64,000 nucleotides of DNA from Flavonifractor sp052065355. GTDB taxonomy: Bacteria; Bacillota; Clostridia; Oscillospirales; Oscillospiraceae. Each line of letters starts with the position of its first letter. Positions within the stretch are counted from its first letter, which is position 1. Below the pieces are notes generated by a model. The model had not been told where the DNA came from, searched no databases, and was given only the letters and a program-made list of their open reading frames with translations. Made by a program: the position numbers and the translations under genes. Below are positions 31,712 through 39,660 of this stretch, piece by piece. The DNA lies in NCBI RefSeq assembly GCF_052065355.1, contig NZ_JBQHUF010000016.1, positions 16,591-80,590 on the forward strand. Direction: 5' to 3'.

Positions 31712-33256
31712 TTACTTGGCGTAATCCACCACTTTGGTCTCCCGGATCATGTTCACCTTGATCTGACCGGGATACTCCAGCTCTTCCTCGATCTTCTTGG
31801 CGATGTCCCGGGCCAGCAGCACCATCTGGTCTTCGCTGACCTTGTCGGGAGCCACCATGATGCGGACCTCCCGGCCCGCCTGGATGGCATAGGACTTCTC
31901 CACACCGGGGAAGGAAGAGGTGACCTCCTCCAGCTTCTCCAGACGCTTGATATAGTTCTCCAGGTTTTCACGCCGGGCGCCGGGCCGGGCGGCGGAGATA
32001 GCGTCGGCGGCCTGGACGATGCAGGCCACGATGGTGCGGGGCTCCACGTCGTTGTGGTGGGCCTCGATGGCGTGGACCACGTCCTCATTCTCACGGTACT
32101 TCCGGGCCAGCTCCACGCCGATCTGCACGTGGGAGCCCTCCACCTCATGGTCGATGGACTTGCCCAGGTCGTGGAGCAGACCGGCCCGCTTGGCCTGGGT
32201 TACGTCGGCGCCGATCTCGGCAGCGATGAGGCCCGCCAGATGGGACACCTCGATGGAGTGGTTGAGCACGTTCTGGCCGTAGCTGGTGCGGTAGCGCATG
32301 CGGCCCAGCAGCTTGATCAGCTCGGGGTGCAGGCCGTGGACGTTGGTTTCGAATACGGCGCGCTCGCCCTCGGCCTTGATGGTAGCGTCTACCTCCCGCT
32401 TGGCCTTCTCCACCATCTCCTCGATACGGGTGGGATGGATGCGGCCGTCCTGGATGAGCTTCTCCAGGGCGATGCGGGCGATCTCCCGGCGAACCGGGTC
32501 GAAGCAGGAGACGGTGATGGCCTCCGGCGTGTCGTCGATGATCAGATCCACACCGGTCATGGTCTCCAGAGTGCGGATGTTGCGGCCCTCCCGGCCGATG
32601 ATACGTCCCTTCATTTCGTCATTGGGCAGGGGAACCACACTGACGGTGGCTTCCGCCACGTGGTCGGCGGCGCAGCGCTGGATGGCCAGGGACAGGATCT
32701 CCTTGGCCTTCTGGTCGGCCTCCTCCTTGAACTGAGCCTCGATCTCCCGGACCTTCATGGCCGACTCGTGGGTCACTTCCTCAGCCAGCTGGTCGATCAG
32801 GTAGTTCTTAGCCTCCTCGGCGGTAAAGCCGGAGATCCGCTCCAGGACCTCCATCTGGGTCTTCTTAACGGTGGCCACCTCTTCCCGGGCTTCGTCCAGC
32901 TCGGCCAGCTTGCGCTGCAGGGTGTCCTCCTTCTTCTCGATGTTCTCGGTCTTACGGTCCAGGTTTTCTTCCTTCTGCTGGAGCCGGCGCTCCTGCTTCT
33001 GCAGGTCAGCCCGACGCTCCTTCACCTCGCGCTCATACTCGTTGCGGGCCTGGAGAATCTCCTCCTTGGCCTCCACCAGCGCCTCACGCTTCTTGCTCTC
33101 GGCGGACTTGATGGACTCGTTGATGATACGCTTGGCCTCCTCCTCCGCGCTGGAGATCTCCTTCTCGGCGACCTTCTTGCGCCACTGGATGCCGGCGGGG
33201 AAGCCTATGGCAAGTGCGACCACGGCGGTGATCACACAGGCGATGATTGTCTGCAT
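31712..33256 (-). CDS. rny: ribonuclease Y
   Basis: 514 residues. N-terminal membrane helix (about 2-22), long coiled coil (about 30-200), KH domain (about 205-265, IIGREGRNIRTLE), HD domain with HDLGKSIDHE around 360, and the C-terminal region. Endoribonuclease of mRNA turnover at the membrane. The start could also be TTG 33259, next to ATG 33256; the best Shine-Dalgarno, GGAGGT, is 12-15 nt upstream of either. Long leader (about 140 nt) with a terminator-like hairpin precedes it. Confidence 0.95.
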   Translation of the reverse strand: MQTIIACVITAVVALAIGFPAGIQWRKKVAEKEISSAEEEAKRIINESIKSAESKKREALVEAKEEILQARNEYEREVKERRADLQKQERRLQQKEENLDRKTENIEKKEDTLQRKLAELDEAREEVATVKKTQMEVLERISGFTAEEAKNYLIDQLAEEVTHESAMKVREIEAQFKEEADQKAKEILSLAIQRCAADHVAEATVSVVPLPNDEMKGRIIGREGRNIRTLETMTGVDLIIDDTPEAITVSCFDPVRREIARIALEKLIQDGRIHPTRIEEMVEKAKREVDATIKAEGERAVFETNVHGLHPELIKLLGRMRYRTSYGQNVLNHSIEVSHLAGLIAAEIGADVTQAKRAGLLHDLGKSIDHEVEGSHVQIGVELARKYRENEDVVHAIEAHHNDVEPRTIVACIVQAADAISAARPGARRENLENYIKRLEKLEEVTSSFPGVEKSYAIQAGREVRIMVAPDKVSEDQMVLLARDIAKKIEEELEYPGQIKVNMIRETKVVDYAK

Positions 33257-33356
33257 CAAGGTTGAAACACACCTCCCTTTCTTGGATTTTCAAAGTTCGT
33301 AATTGGCATGTTGAACGGATGCGGCCGGGCGGGGTTGTCCAAACCGCACAAAAACC

Positions 33357-33379
33357 GAAGAACGTACCCCTCGTTCTTC
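33357..33379 (-). promoter_or_regulatory. terminator-like hairpin in the rny leader
   Basis: Perfect eight-pair stem GAAGAACG / CGTTCTTC with loop AGGGGTA, then GGTTTTTG on the minus strand, about 20 nt after the predicted start and 100 nt before rny. Could attenuate rny; RNase Y is known to be feedback-controlled in some Firmicutes only by other means, so this is inference. Confidence 0.5.
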
Positions 33380-33398
33380 AAAATACTACACCTAGACT

Positions 33399-33428
33399 AT
33401 TTTAAGTCCTAGAGCATCCTTCTGTCAA
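33399..33428 (-). promoter_or_regulatory. sigma-A promoter of rny
   Basis: Perfect TTGACA (33423-33428), 18-nt spacer, TAAAAT (33399-33404) on the minus strand. Confidence 0.75.
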
Positions 33429-33445
33429 GGAAATTCGTATGCGCA

Positions 33446-33476
33446 CAAAAATCCCCGGACCCACTGGGGTCCGGGG
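33446..33476 (-). terminator. terminator of the dCMP deaminase gene
   Basis: Stem CCCCGGACCC / GGGTCCGGGG (33453-33462, 33467-33476) followed by ATTTTTG on the minus strand. Confidence 0.9.
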
Positions 33477-33489
33477 AAAAGCGGACAGT

Positions 33490-33975
33490 TCAGACGTTCT
33501 GTTCAGGCAGGGAGTCGTCCTCCCGAATCCAGTCCTCCACATGGACCACGGAGTAGTCTGTTTCCGTGTTCCGGATGACCACCCGCTGGATGCCGGCGTT
33601 GATGATGAGCCGGCGGCACATGGAGCAGGAGGTGGAGCCGGGGATCAGGGCGCCGGAGCCCGGATCCACGCAGGCCATGTACAAGGTGGCGCCGATGGTC
33701 TCGCTCCGGGCGGCGGAGATGATGGCGTTGGCCTCGGCGTGGACGGAGCGGCACAGCTCATACCGCTGTCCGGAGGGGATGTTCAGGGCCTCCCGGGTGC
33801 AGTAGTTCAGATCCACGCAGTTTTTCCGGCCCCGGGGAGCGCCATTGTAGCCGGTGGCGATGATCTCATCGCTCTTCACGATGATGGCCCCGTAGTGGCG
33901 CCGCAGGCAGGTGGCCCGCTCTGCCACGGTCTGGGCAATGTCCAGATAGTAATTTTCCTTGTCGATGCGTCCCAT
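33490..33975 (-). CDS. dCMP deaminase family protein (ComEB-like)
   Basis: 161 residues. Cytidine/deoxycytidylate deaminase zinc site: HAEAN (His79, Glu81) and CSMC (Cys117, Cys120); the substrate loop TGYNGAPRGRKNC is typical of dCMP deaminase. It turns dCMP into dUMP for dTTP synthesis. The usual PC-x-x-C has a Ser (TSCSMC). Single-gene unit with its own promoter. Confidence 0.92.
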   Translation of the reverse strand: MGRIDKENYYLDIAQTVAERATCLRRHYGAIIVKSDEIIATGYNGAPRGRKNCVDLNYCTREALNIPSGQRYELCRSVHAEANAIISAARSETIGATLYMACVDPGSGALIPGSTSCSMCRRLIINAGIQRVVIRNTETDYSVVHVEDWIREDDSLPEQNV

Positions 33976-34002
33976 ATCCTGCCCTCCGATGGTTTTTTAC
34001 CC

Positions 34003-34031
34003 AGTATACCGGCTTTTTTTCTCCGGCGCAA
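34003..34031 (-). promoter_or_regulatory. sigma-A promoter of the dCMP deaminase gene
   Basis: TTGCGC (34026-34031), 17-nt spacer, TATACT (34003-34008) on the minus strand. Confidence 0.7.
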
Positions 34032-34075
34032 GGGGGTTTCTCCGCTGAATTCACATATTGTTTACGTTTGCTTCC

Positions 34076-34104
34076 TTGACGAAAAAAGCCGCAGGCGGTA
34101 TCAT
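34076..34104 (+). promoter_or_regulatory. sigma-A promoter of the zinc-ribbon membrane protein gene
   Basis: TTGACG at 34076-34081, 17-nt spacer, TATCAT at 34099-34104. Confidence 0.75.
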
Positions 34105-34154
34105 AATATTCAGAAAAATTTAATCTTTCAGGCTGAAGGAGACGACTACAGCTC

Positions 34155-34550
34155 ATGCTCATGAATTTTTTCAGAAAATTGATGTACGGGCGGTATGGCA
34201 GCGACCAGCTCTCCTTTTTCCTCCTCATCCTCTATGTGATCCTGATCCTGCTGTCCGGCCTGCCCCATATGGGCTTCCTGTCCTGGGTGGCCCTGGCGGT
34301 GCTGGTGTGGGACGTATACCGTATGTTCTCCCGGCGATTTGACCGCCGCCGGGCGGAGAACGCCCGGTTCCTGGCTATGGCGGGTCCCGCCATCCGCTGG
34401 GTGAAGATGCGCCGTACCATTCGACGGGACAAGGAGCACCGCTACTTCAAGTGTCCCAACTGCGGGCAATACCTGCGGGTGCCCCGGGGCAAGGGGAAGA
34501 TCACGGTGAGTTGCCGCAACTGCGGTGCCAGCTTTGAGGAGCGAAGCTGA
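34155..34550 (+). CDS. small membrane protein with C-terminal zinc ribbon
   Basis: 131 residues. Two close hydrophobic segments (about 20-53) are followed by a basic region and a four-Cys ribbon: YFKCPNCGQYLRVPRGKGKITVSCRNCG. The ribbon resembles MJ0042/rubredoxin-like zinc ribbons and is probably structural or nucleic-acid binding. Function unknown. Ends in a strong terminator. RBS GAAGGAGA lies 12 nt before ATG 34155. Confidence 0.75.
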   Translation: MLMNFFRKLMYGRYGSDQLSFFLLILYVILILLSGLPHMGFLSWVALAVLVWDVYRMFSRRFDRRRAENARFLAMAGPAIRWVKMRRTIRRDKEHRYFKCPNCGQYLRVPRGKGKITVSCRNCGASFEERS

Positions 34551-34568
34551 GTTTTGCGCCCCCCCCGG

Positions 34569-34597
34569 CCGGCGCGCCACCGGCGCGCCGGCTTTTT
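34569..34597 (+). terminator. terminator of the zinc-ribbon gene
   Basis: Stem CCGGCGCGCC / GGCGCGCCGG, loop ACC, then CTTTTTG on the plus strand. Confidence 0.88.
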
Positions 34598-34629
34598 GCA
34601 GCCTTTTGACAGAGAGCGGGTGAAAGAAT

Positions 34630-34905
34630 ATGAGACAGTGTATGGACGCCGACAACCTCCACCGCCGTCTGCGGAAGATCATCGGCCAGCTCAACGCCAT
34701 TGACCGGATGGTGGACGAGGACATCCCCTGCGAGGAGATGCTGATGCAGATCAACGCCGCCAAAAGCGCCCTCCACAAGGTGGGCCAGGTGGTGCTGGAA
34801 GGGCACCTTAACCACTGCGTCCGGGACGGCATCGAGCACGGGGACGCGGACAAGACAATTTCCGAGTTTGCCAAGGCCATTGAGCACTTTTCCCGCATGA
34901 GCTGA
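34630..34905 (+). CDS. CsoR-family metal-sensing repressor
   Basis: 91-residue all-helical DUF156/CsoR protein. Cys34, His59 and Cys63 have the 25- and 4-residue spacing of the Cu(I) site of mycobacterial CsoR, which points to copper sensing over formaldehyde (FrmR lacks the second Cys) or nickel (RcnR). CsoR proteins normally repress a neighbouring copper-efflux gene, yet no copA, copZ or other metal gene is nearby. RBS is weak (GAAAGAAT). Confidence 0.9.
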   Translation: MRQCMDADNLHRRLRKIIGQLNAIDRMVDEDIPCEEMLMQINAAKSALHKVGQVVLEGHLNHCVRDGIEHGDADKTISEFAKAIEHFSRMS

Positions 34906-34927
34906 GCGGGAGACGCATTTTTCCTCC

Positions 34928-34956
34928 TTTACAGAGGTGCGCTCTGGTGATAATCT
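34928..34956 (+). promoter_or_regulatory. promoter of the DUF2007-like gene pair
   Basis: TTTACA at 34928-34933, 17-nt spacer, TAATCT at 34951-34956. Confidence 0.55.
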
Positions 34957-35008
34957 GAAGTCAGAAGGCAGATATCTGCCCAAAACTTTGGAAAAGGAGC
35001 GTGATTCT

Positions 35009-35272
35009 ATGGCAGAGAAGGTTCCTGTCCTGGCCCGCAGAAAGCTGTTCAGCACCACATCCTCCCAGGAGGTGGGGAAGATCCGCGCTGCTCTCACCGA
35101 GCTGGGTATTCCCTTCCACATCGGTCAGTCCGACATGACTCCGCCTTTAGGGAATGGAGGACGGTTGGCCCTCCATTATGACGCGCCCTTGCCAGCCTAT
35201 GAGTACACCTTTTACGTCCACAAGGATGATATGGAGCTGGCGGAAAGCGCTCTGTCCGGAATCGTGGAGTGA
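35009..35272 (+). CDS. DUF2007-like small protein, copy 1
   Basis: 87 residues from ATG 35009 (AAAAGGAG upstream). It has the plan of DUF2007 proteins: SSQEVGKIRAALTELGIPFHIG, then AYEYTFYVHKDDMELAESAL. Those are small putative signal-transducing or adaptor domains. It is clearly paralogous to the following gene, sharing MAEKVPV and the first 36 residues, but has a shorter middle loop. Role unknown. Confidence 0.65.
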   Translation: MAEKVPVLARRKLFSTTSSQEVGKIRAALTELGIPFHIGQSDMTPPLGNGGRLALHYDAPLPAYEYTFYVHKDDMELAESALSGIVE

Positions 35273-35296
35273 TCCTCGAAAAAGGAGCGTGAGCCC

Positions 35297-35611
35297 GTGG
35301 CTGAAAAAGTGCCTGTTTTTGCCCGCAGGAGGCTGGTCAGTACCACGTCCTCTCAGGAGGTGGGGAAGATCCGCGCCGCTCTCACTGAGGCGGGCATCCC
35401 TTTCCACATCGGCCAGACTGAAGTCACCCCGCCGGTGGGGAGCAATGGCGTCATAGGCGGCCGCCACCCCTGGGGTGCGCTGGGCCTTTCCAGTTTGGGC
35501 GCCATCGGCATGTCTGCCCCTGATCTCCTTCCGGCCTATGAGTACACCTTCTATGTCCACAAGGACGACGTAGAGGTGGCCCAGGCCGCTGTGACTGGGA
35601 GCCTGAATTAA
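35297..35611 (+). CDS. DUF2007-like small protein, copy 2
   Basis: 104 residues from GTG 35297 (AAAGGAG upstream), 24 nt after copy 1. Near-identical ends flank a middle segment VIGGRHPWGALGLSSLGAIG that copy 1 replaces with a shorter tract. It is a tandem gene duplication in which the central loop has changed. Followed by a bidirectional terminator. Function unknown. Confidence 0.68.
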   Translation: MAEKVPVFARRRLVSTTSSQEVGKIRAALTEAGIPFHIGQTEVTPPVGSNGVIGGRHPWGALGLSSLGAIGMSAPDLLPAYEYTFYVHKDDVEVAQAAVTGSLN

Positions 35612-35621
35612 GCCGCAAAAC

Positions 35622-35654
35622 AAAAACTGCCGCACATCGTGCGGCAGTTTTTTT
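35622..35654. terminator. bidirectional terminator between copy 2 and mnmE
   Basis: Stem ACTGCCGCAC / GTGCGGCAGT with A-run on the left and T-run on the right; loop ATC. It terminates both convergent genes. Confidence 0.92.
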
Positions 35655-37023
35655 ATTTTCCCACGCAGAAACGTTCAAAGATCCGGGCGGTGATATCCTC
35701 CCGCAGGTTGGCGCCGGTGAGCTCTCCCAGAGCGGACAGAGCTTCCTCCACATCGGTGAGCAGGGCGTCGGGGGTGATCCCGGCCGACAGGCTGTCCTCC
35801 GCCCGGGCCACGCTGTCCAGAGCCCGCCGGGCGGCATCCGCCTGCCGGGCGTTGGTCAGCAGCTCCCCTGCCGCTCCCTGGCTCCCTGCCGGGAACAGAC
35901 GCTCCACCTCCGCCGCCAGCTCCTCCAGACCCTGGCCGGTTTTGACACTCACCTCCACCACCGGGGGCATGGGATCCAGAGCCAGAACGGGAATGGGAGA
36001 GGAGGGCAGGTCCCCCTTGGTCCACACCAGAATGGTGGGGGCGTGGGAGAGGGCCTCCTCCAGCAGGTGGGCGTCCTCCTCCGTAAAAGGAACCGAGCCG
36101 TCGCACAGAAGCAACACCAGGGCGGCCTCCTCCAGGGCGGCCCGGCTCCGCTCCACCCCGATGCGCTCCACCTCGTCCGCCGTCTCCCGGATGCCGGCGG
36201 TGTCGATGACCCGCAGGGTCACCTTCCCCAGCCGGCAGCGGGCCTCCACCGTGTCCCGGGTGGTGCCGGGCACGGCGGTGACGATGGCCCGCTCATATCC
36301 CGCCAGGGCATTGAGCAGGGAGGACTTGCCCGCGTTGGGGCGGCCGATGAGAGCGCAGGGAATGCCTCCGGCCAGATACCGACCCCGGTCGTAGGTGGCC
36401 AGCAGGGCGGACAGATCCGTTTTCGCCTGTTCCAGCCCCTTGTGGATAGTGTCTGCCCGGAAGGGGTCGATGTCCTCGTCCGGGTAGTCCAGCACCGCGT
36501 GGAAGTGGGCCAGCAGGTCCACCAGAGTGTCATAAATGCCCTTTACCCGGCGGCTCAGGGCCCCGGAGAGCTGTCCGGCGGCCTGCTGGACAGCGGCGGG
36601 GGTCTCCGCGTCAATGAGGTCGGCCACCGCCTCCGCCTGGACCAGGTCCAGCCGCCCGTTGAGCAGAGCTCGGCGGGTAAACTCTCCCGGTCCCGCCTGC
36701 CGCACTCCTTGGGCAAACAGAGCCTCCAGCCCCAGGGTCAGCACCATGGGGGAGCCGTGGCATTGCAGCTCCGCCGTGTCCTCCCCGGTGTAGCTGTGGG
36801 GACCGTGGGAAATGGTGGCCAGGGCCTGGTCAATGGGAGCGCCGTCCACCCCCAGCAGGGTACCGTACACCAGCTGCCGGTCCCCGTAAGCCTCCAAAGG
36901 CTTGCCGCCCAAGGGGTGGAACACGGCGGACGCGGCAGCAATGGCCTCTGGTCCCGAAAGCCGCAGGATGCCGATGGCACCAGGGGCCGGACCGGTGGCA
37001 ATGGCGGCAATGGTATCGGACAT
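35653..37023 (-). CDS. mnmE: tRNA modification GTPase MnmE
   Basis: 456 residues, full length. N-terminal tetrahydrofolate-binding domain (DTIAAIATGPAPGAIGILRLSG), helical domain, G-domain with GRPNAGKSS (about 222-230), DTAGI and TKGD, and the catalytic C-terminal FCVGK (C-x-G-K). With MnmG it adds the carboxymethylaminomethyl group to wobble U34 of tRNA. MnmG is not adjacent. RBS GAGGTGATCCC. A DnaA-box-like cluster lies 130 nt upstream. Confidence 0.96.
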   Translation of the reverse strand: MSDTIAAIATGPAPGAIGILRLSGPEAIAAASAVFHPLGGKPLEAYGDRQLVYGTLLGVDGAPIDQALATISHGPHSYTGEDTAELQCHGSPMVLTLGLEALFAQGVRQAGPGEFTRRALLNGRLDLVQAEAVADLIDAETPAAVQQAAGQLSGALSRRVKGIYDTLVDLLAHFHAVLDYPDEDIDPFRADTIHKGLEQAKTDLSALLATYDRGRYLAGGIPCALIGRPNAGKSSLLNALAGYERAIVTAVPGTTRDTVEARCRLGKVTLRVIDTAGIRETADEVERIGVERSRAALEEAALVLLLCDGSVPFTEEDAHLLEEALSHAPTILVWTKGDLPSSPIPVLALDPMPPVVEVSVKTGQGLEELAAEVERLFPAGSQGAAGELLTNARQADAARRALDSVARAEDSLSAGITPDALLTDVEEALSALGELTGANLREDITARIFERFCVGK

Positions 37024-37057
37024 GGGATCACCTCAGAGAGAAGTTTTGGTTGCTCAA

Positions 37058-37066
37058 ATTATACCA
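37058..37066 (-). promoter_or_regulatory. extended -10 promoter of mnmE
   Basis: TGGTATAAT on the minus strand, an extended -10 with no good -35 box; 35 nt before ATG. Another candidate, TTGACA-N17-TATGCA (37252-37280, minus), lies beyond the DnaA-like boxes. Confidence 0.55.
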
Positions 37067-37152
37067 GATTTCGTCCACCTTGGGGAGGGAAAAACTTTGG
37101 CGAAAGCGACGTGGTTTTTTTGCTTGACTTGTTTTATGTCAACGATTTCTGA

Positions 37153-37204
37153 ATATCCACAGGGTGTGCACAACTGTGGAAAACCATGTGGACAATGTGG
37201 AAAA
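37153..37204. promoter_or_regulatory. cluster of five DnaA-box-like sites (possible replication origin or DnaA-binding locus)
   Basis: Within 52 nt there are ATATCCACA (37153), TTGTGCACA (37173-37165), TTTTCCACA (37183-37175), TTGTCCACA (37195-37187) and TTTTCCACA (37204-37196). Each is one mismatch from TTATNCACA; the last four are in one orientation about 10-12 bp apart. The 402-nt gap 37024-37425 also holds a TTGAC/GTCAA inverted repeat (37125-37142) to the left and AT-rich DNA to the right. No dnaA or dnaN in the window. Confidence 0.5.
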
Positions 37205-37357
37205 CCGTTTATAGAGCTGGTTTTTACCCCGCCTTTACCAAAAGCATCTCCTGCATATTTCCGTGTATAAAACTTGTCAAAAGCAAGTTATGGTTTCTGG
37301 GGGGCGTGTCCGGTCAAATTGGCAAAAAAGATACACCAAATTTAGGCAATGTGACCC

Positions 37358-37386
37358 TTGAACCAGCCAGTTTTTGGTGCTAAACT
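37358..37386 (+). promoter_or_regulatory. sigma-A promoter of the YczE-like gene
   Basis: TTGAAC at 37358-37363, 17-nt spacer, TAAACT at 37381-37386. A CTAAAAAATAATTTTTT tract (37397-37413) follows, like the purine-island motif but possibly just AT-rich leader. Confidence 0.6.
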
Positions 37387-37425
37387 ATTATTAGTACTAA
37401 AAAATAATTTTTTGGAGGCGGTAAC

Positions 37426-38088
37426 ATGGACCACCATGGGCTGCTGGGGCGGTACCTGATGTTCTTTGTCGGTGTGGTGTGCTCCGCACTGGGCATCGCG
37501 CTCATTACCCTGGCCGGTATGGGTACGTCGGCAGTGTCCAGCCTGGCCTATGTTCTGACCTTTGTATTTCCGGGGGTTACCCTGGGGTGCTTCTCCTTTG
37601 TGGTCAACTGCGTAATGCTGGGGGGACAAATTCTGCTGCTGCGGCGGAAGTTTCCTCTGGTCCAGCTGCTGCAGATCCCGTTCACCTTTGTGTTCTCCGT
37701 CTGCATCGACCTGTGGATGGACCTGCTCTCTCCCCTGGTGCCGGCTGCCTATGCCGGACGATGGGTGGTGCTGCTGCTGGGCTGCACCTTCCTGGGGCTG
37801 GGTGTGGCCCTGGAGGTGGTGCCCAACGTGCTGATTCTCCCCTGTGAGGGCTTTGTGCGTACCTGCAGCCAGGTGTTCGGCTGGGAGTTCGGCAAGACCA
37901 AGACTGGCTACGACCTGACCATGGTGGGGACGGCGGCTCTGGTTTCCTTCCTCTGTCTGGGTACCATCCACGGCCTGCGGGAGGGCACGTTGGTGTGTGC
38001 CCTGACGGTGGGGACCATTTCCCGCTTCTTCTGCCGCCAGATCAACCGGGTGAAGGAGCATTGCTCTGGCATGACTGCCTGTGTATGA
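37426..38088 (+). CDS. YczE/YitT-like integral membrane protein (DUF6198)
   Basis: 220 residues with about five to six membrane segments, starting LLGRYLMFFVGVVCSALGIALITLAGMGTSAV, typical of the YczE/DUF6198 group. The group is conserved in Clostridia with no proven activity. RBS TTTTTTGGAGGCGGTAAC before ATG 37426. Single-gene unit with promoter and terminator. Confidence 0.8.
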   Translation: MDHHGLLGRYLMFFVGVVCSALGIALITLAGMGTSAVSSLAYVLTFVFPGVTLGCFSFVVNCVMLGGQILLLRRKFPLVQLLQIPFTFVFSVCIDLWMDLLSPLVPAAYAGRWVVLLLGCTFLGLGVALEVVPNVLILPCEGFVRTCSQVFGWEFGKTKTGYDLTMVGTAALVSFLCLGTIHGLREGTLVCALTVGTISRFFCRQINRVKEHCSGMTACV

Positions 38089-38091
38089 ATC

Positions 38092-38129
38092 AAAAAACCG
38101 CCGCGAGCGTCTGCTCGCGGCGGTTTTTT
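38092..38129. terminator. bidirectional terminator after the YczE-like gene
   Basis: Stem CCGCCGCGAGC / GCTCGCGGCGG flanked by six A and six T; serves both convergent genes. Confidence 0.93.
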
Positions 38130-38145
38130 ATGCCTTTTAAGGACC

Positions 38146-39540
38146 TCAGCCCAGACGGCCGAGGATAACCTGAGCGGCCTTAACACCGGAAGCGCCAGCC
38201 TGAGCCAGGCCGCGGGTGATGCCCGCGCCGTCGCCCACGGCGAAGAAGCCGGGCAGAGAGGTCTCCAGTTCGCCGGACAGAGCCAGACGGGCGGAGTAGA
38301 ACTTCACCTCCGCGCCGTAGAGCAGGGTGTCGTAGTTGGCGGTACCGGGGGCGATCTTGTCCAGCTGATAGATCATCTCAATGATGTCATCCAGCTGCCG
38401 CTTGGGCAGGGCCAGGGACAGGTCGCCGGGAACGGCAGCGGTAAGGGTGGGCCGGACGAAGGACTTACTCAGCCGGTGCTCGTTGGTGCGGATGCCGCTG
38501 ACCAGGTCGCCGAAGCGCTGCACCAGCACGCCGCCGGCCAGCATATTGCTCAGGGAGGCAATGTGCTTGCCGTAACGGTAGGGCTCGTTGAAGGGCTGGG
38601 TAAAGCGGTTGGACACCAGCAGGGCGAAGTTGGTGTTTTCGCTCTGAAGGGCGGGGTCGGAGTAGGAGTGGCCGTTGACGGTGTTGATGCCCTCCACGCT
38701 CTCAGCCACCACGTGGCCGTAAGGGTTCATGCAGAAGGTGCGCACTGGGTCGCCGTACTGCTTGGTGCGGTAGACCAGCTTGGACTCATATACCACGTCG
38801 GTGATGTGCTCAAACACCTTGGCGGGCAGCTCCACCCGCACGCCGATGTCCACCTGGTTGTTGATCAGCTGGATGCCCAGCTCCTTGCACTGGTTGGAGA
38901 ACCACTCGGCGCCGGAGCGGCCGGGGCCAGCGATGAGCCAGGTGCAGTCGATCTCGTCGCCCTTCTCGGTGATGAGACGATAGCCCTCCCCGTTCAGGTT
39001 CTCGATCTTGGTTACTGCGGTGTGGAACCGGAACTCCACACCCTTGCGGCACTCCTCGTAGATGCTCTGGAGGATTTTTAGATTGTTCTCGGTGCCCAGG
39101 TGCTTGCACCGGGCCTGCAGCAGGTGCAGGTCGTGCTCCAGGGCACGCTTTTCCAGCTCCCGGGCGGCGGGGGTATCGGTGGAAAACACCTTGTCGGTGG
39201 CCCCGTGCTTCATGTTGATGGAGTCCACATAGTCGATCAGGTGCATGACCTCGTCCCGGGGCATGAAGTCGGTGAGCCAGCCGCCAAAAGCGGTGGTGAA
39301 GTTATATTTGCCGTCAGAGAAGGCGCCGGCGCCGCCGAAGCCGCACATGGTGCCGCACACCTTGCAGTGGATGCACTCCTTCACCTTGCCCGCCACGATG
39401 GGGCAGCTGCGGGTGTAGATGTCGGCCCCCTGGTCCAGGGCCACCACCTTCAGGCTGGGGTTGCGATGCATCAGCTCGTAGGCGGCGAAAATACCAGCCT
39501 CACCACAGCCCAGAATGGCAACGTCATAGCGTGTGTTCAT
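38146..39540 (-). CDS. FAD-dependent oxidoreductase (COG2509-like)
   Basis: 464 residues. N-terminal dinucleotide-binding fold ILGCGEAGIFAAYEL with Glu at the end of beta-2 region, a four-Cys stretch CIHCKVCGTMCGFGGAGAFSDGK near 56-78, and a C-terminal FAD motif GFFAVGDGAGITRGLAQAGASG. The family contains uncharacterised NAD(P)/FAD-dependent oxidoreductases of strict anaerobes. The clustered Cys may be redox active. Reaction unknown. Confidence 0.85.
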   Translation of the reverse strand: MNTRYDVAILGCGEAGIFAAYELMHRNPSLKVVALDQGADIYTRSCPIVAGKVKECIHCKVCGTMCGFGGAGAFSDGKYNFTTAFGGWLTDFMPRDEVMHLIDYVDSINMKHGATDKVFSTDTPAARELEKRALEHDLHLLQARCKHLGTENNLKILQSIYEECRKGVEFRFHTAVTKIENLNGEGYRLITEKGDEIDCTWLIAGPGRSGAEWFSNQCKELGIQLINNQVDIGVRVELPAKVFEHITDVVYESKLVYRTKQYGDPVRTFCMNPYGHVVAESVEGINTVNGHSYSDPALQSENTNFALLVSNRFTQPFNEPYRYGKHIASLSNMLAGGVLVQRFGDLVSGIRTNEHRLSKSFVRPTLTAAVPGDLSLALPKRQLDDIIEMIYQLDKIAPGTANYDTLLYGAEVKFYSARLALSGELETSLPGFFAVGDGAGITRGLAQAGASGVKAAQVILGRLG

Positions 39541-39600
39541 GCGCGATCTCTCACTTTACGTCATATTAGGATGGCACAGCACATGCCTATCCAATTTGAT

Positions 39601-39629
39601 ATTATACCAAAGAGCCGCAGATTTGACAA
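39601..39629 (-). promoter_or_regulatory. sigma-A promoter of the FAD oxidoreductase gene
   Basis: TTGTCA (39624-39629), 17-nt spacer, perfect TATAAT (39601-39606) on the minus strand. Confidence 0.8.
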
Positions 39630-39660
39630 CAACATTTTTAATAGGTTTACTAAAAGATTT

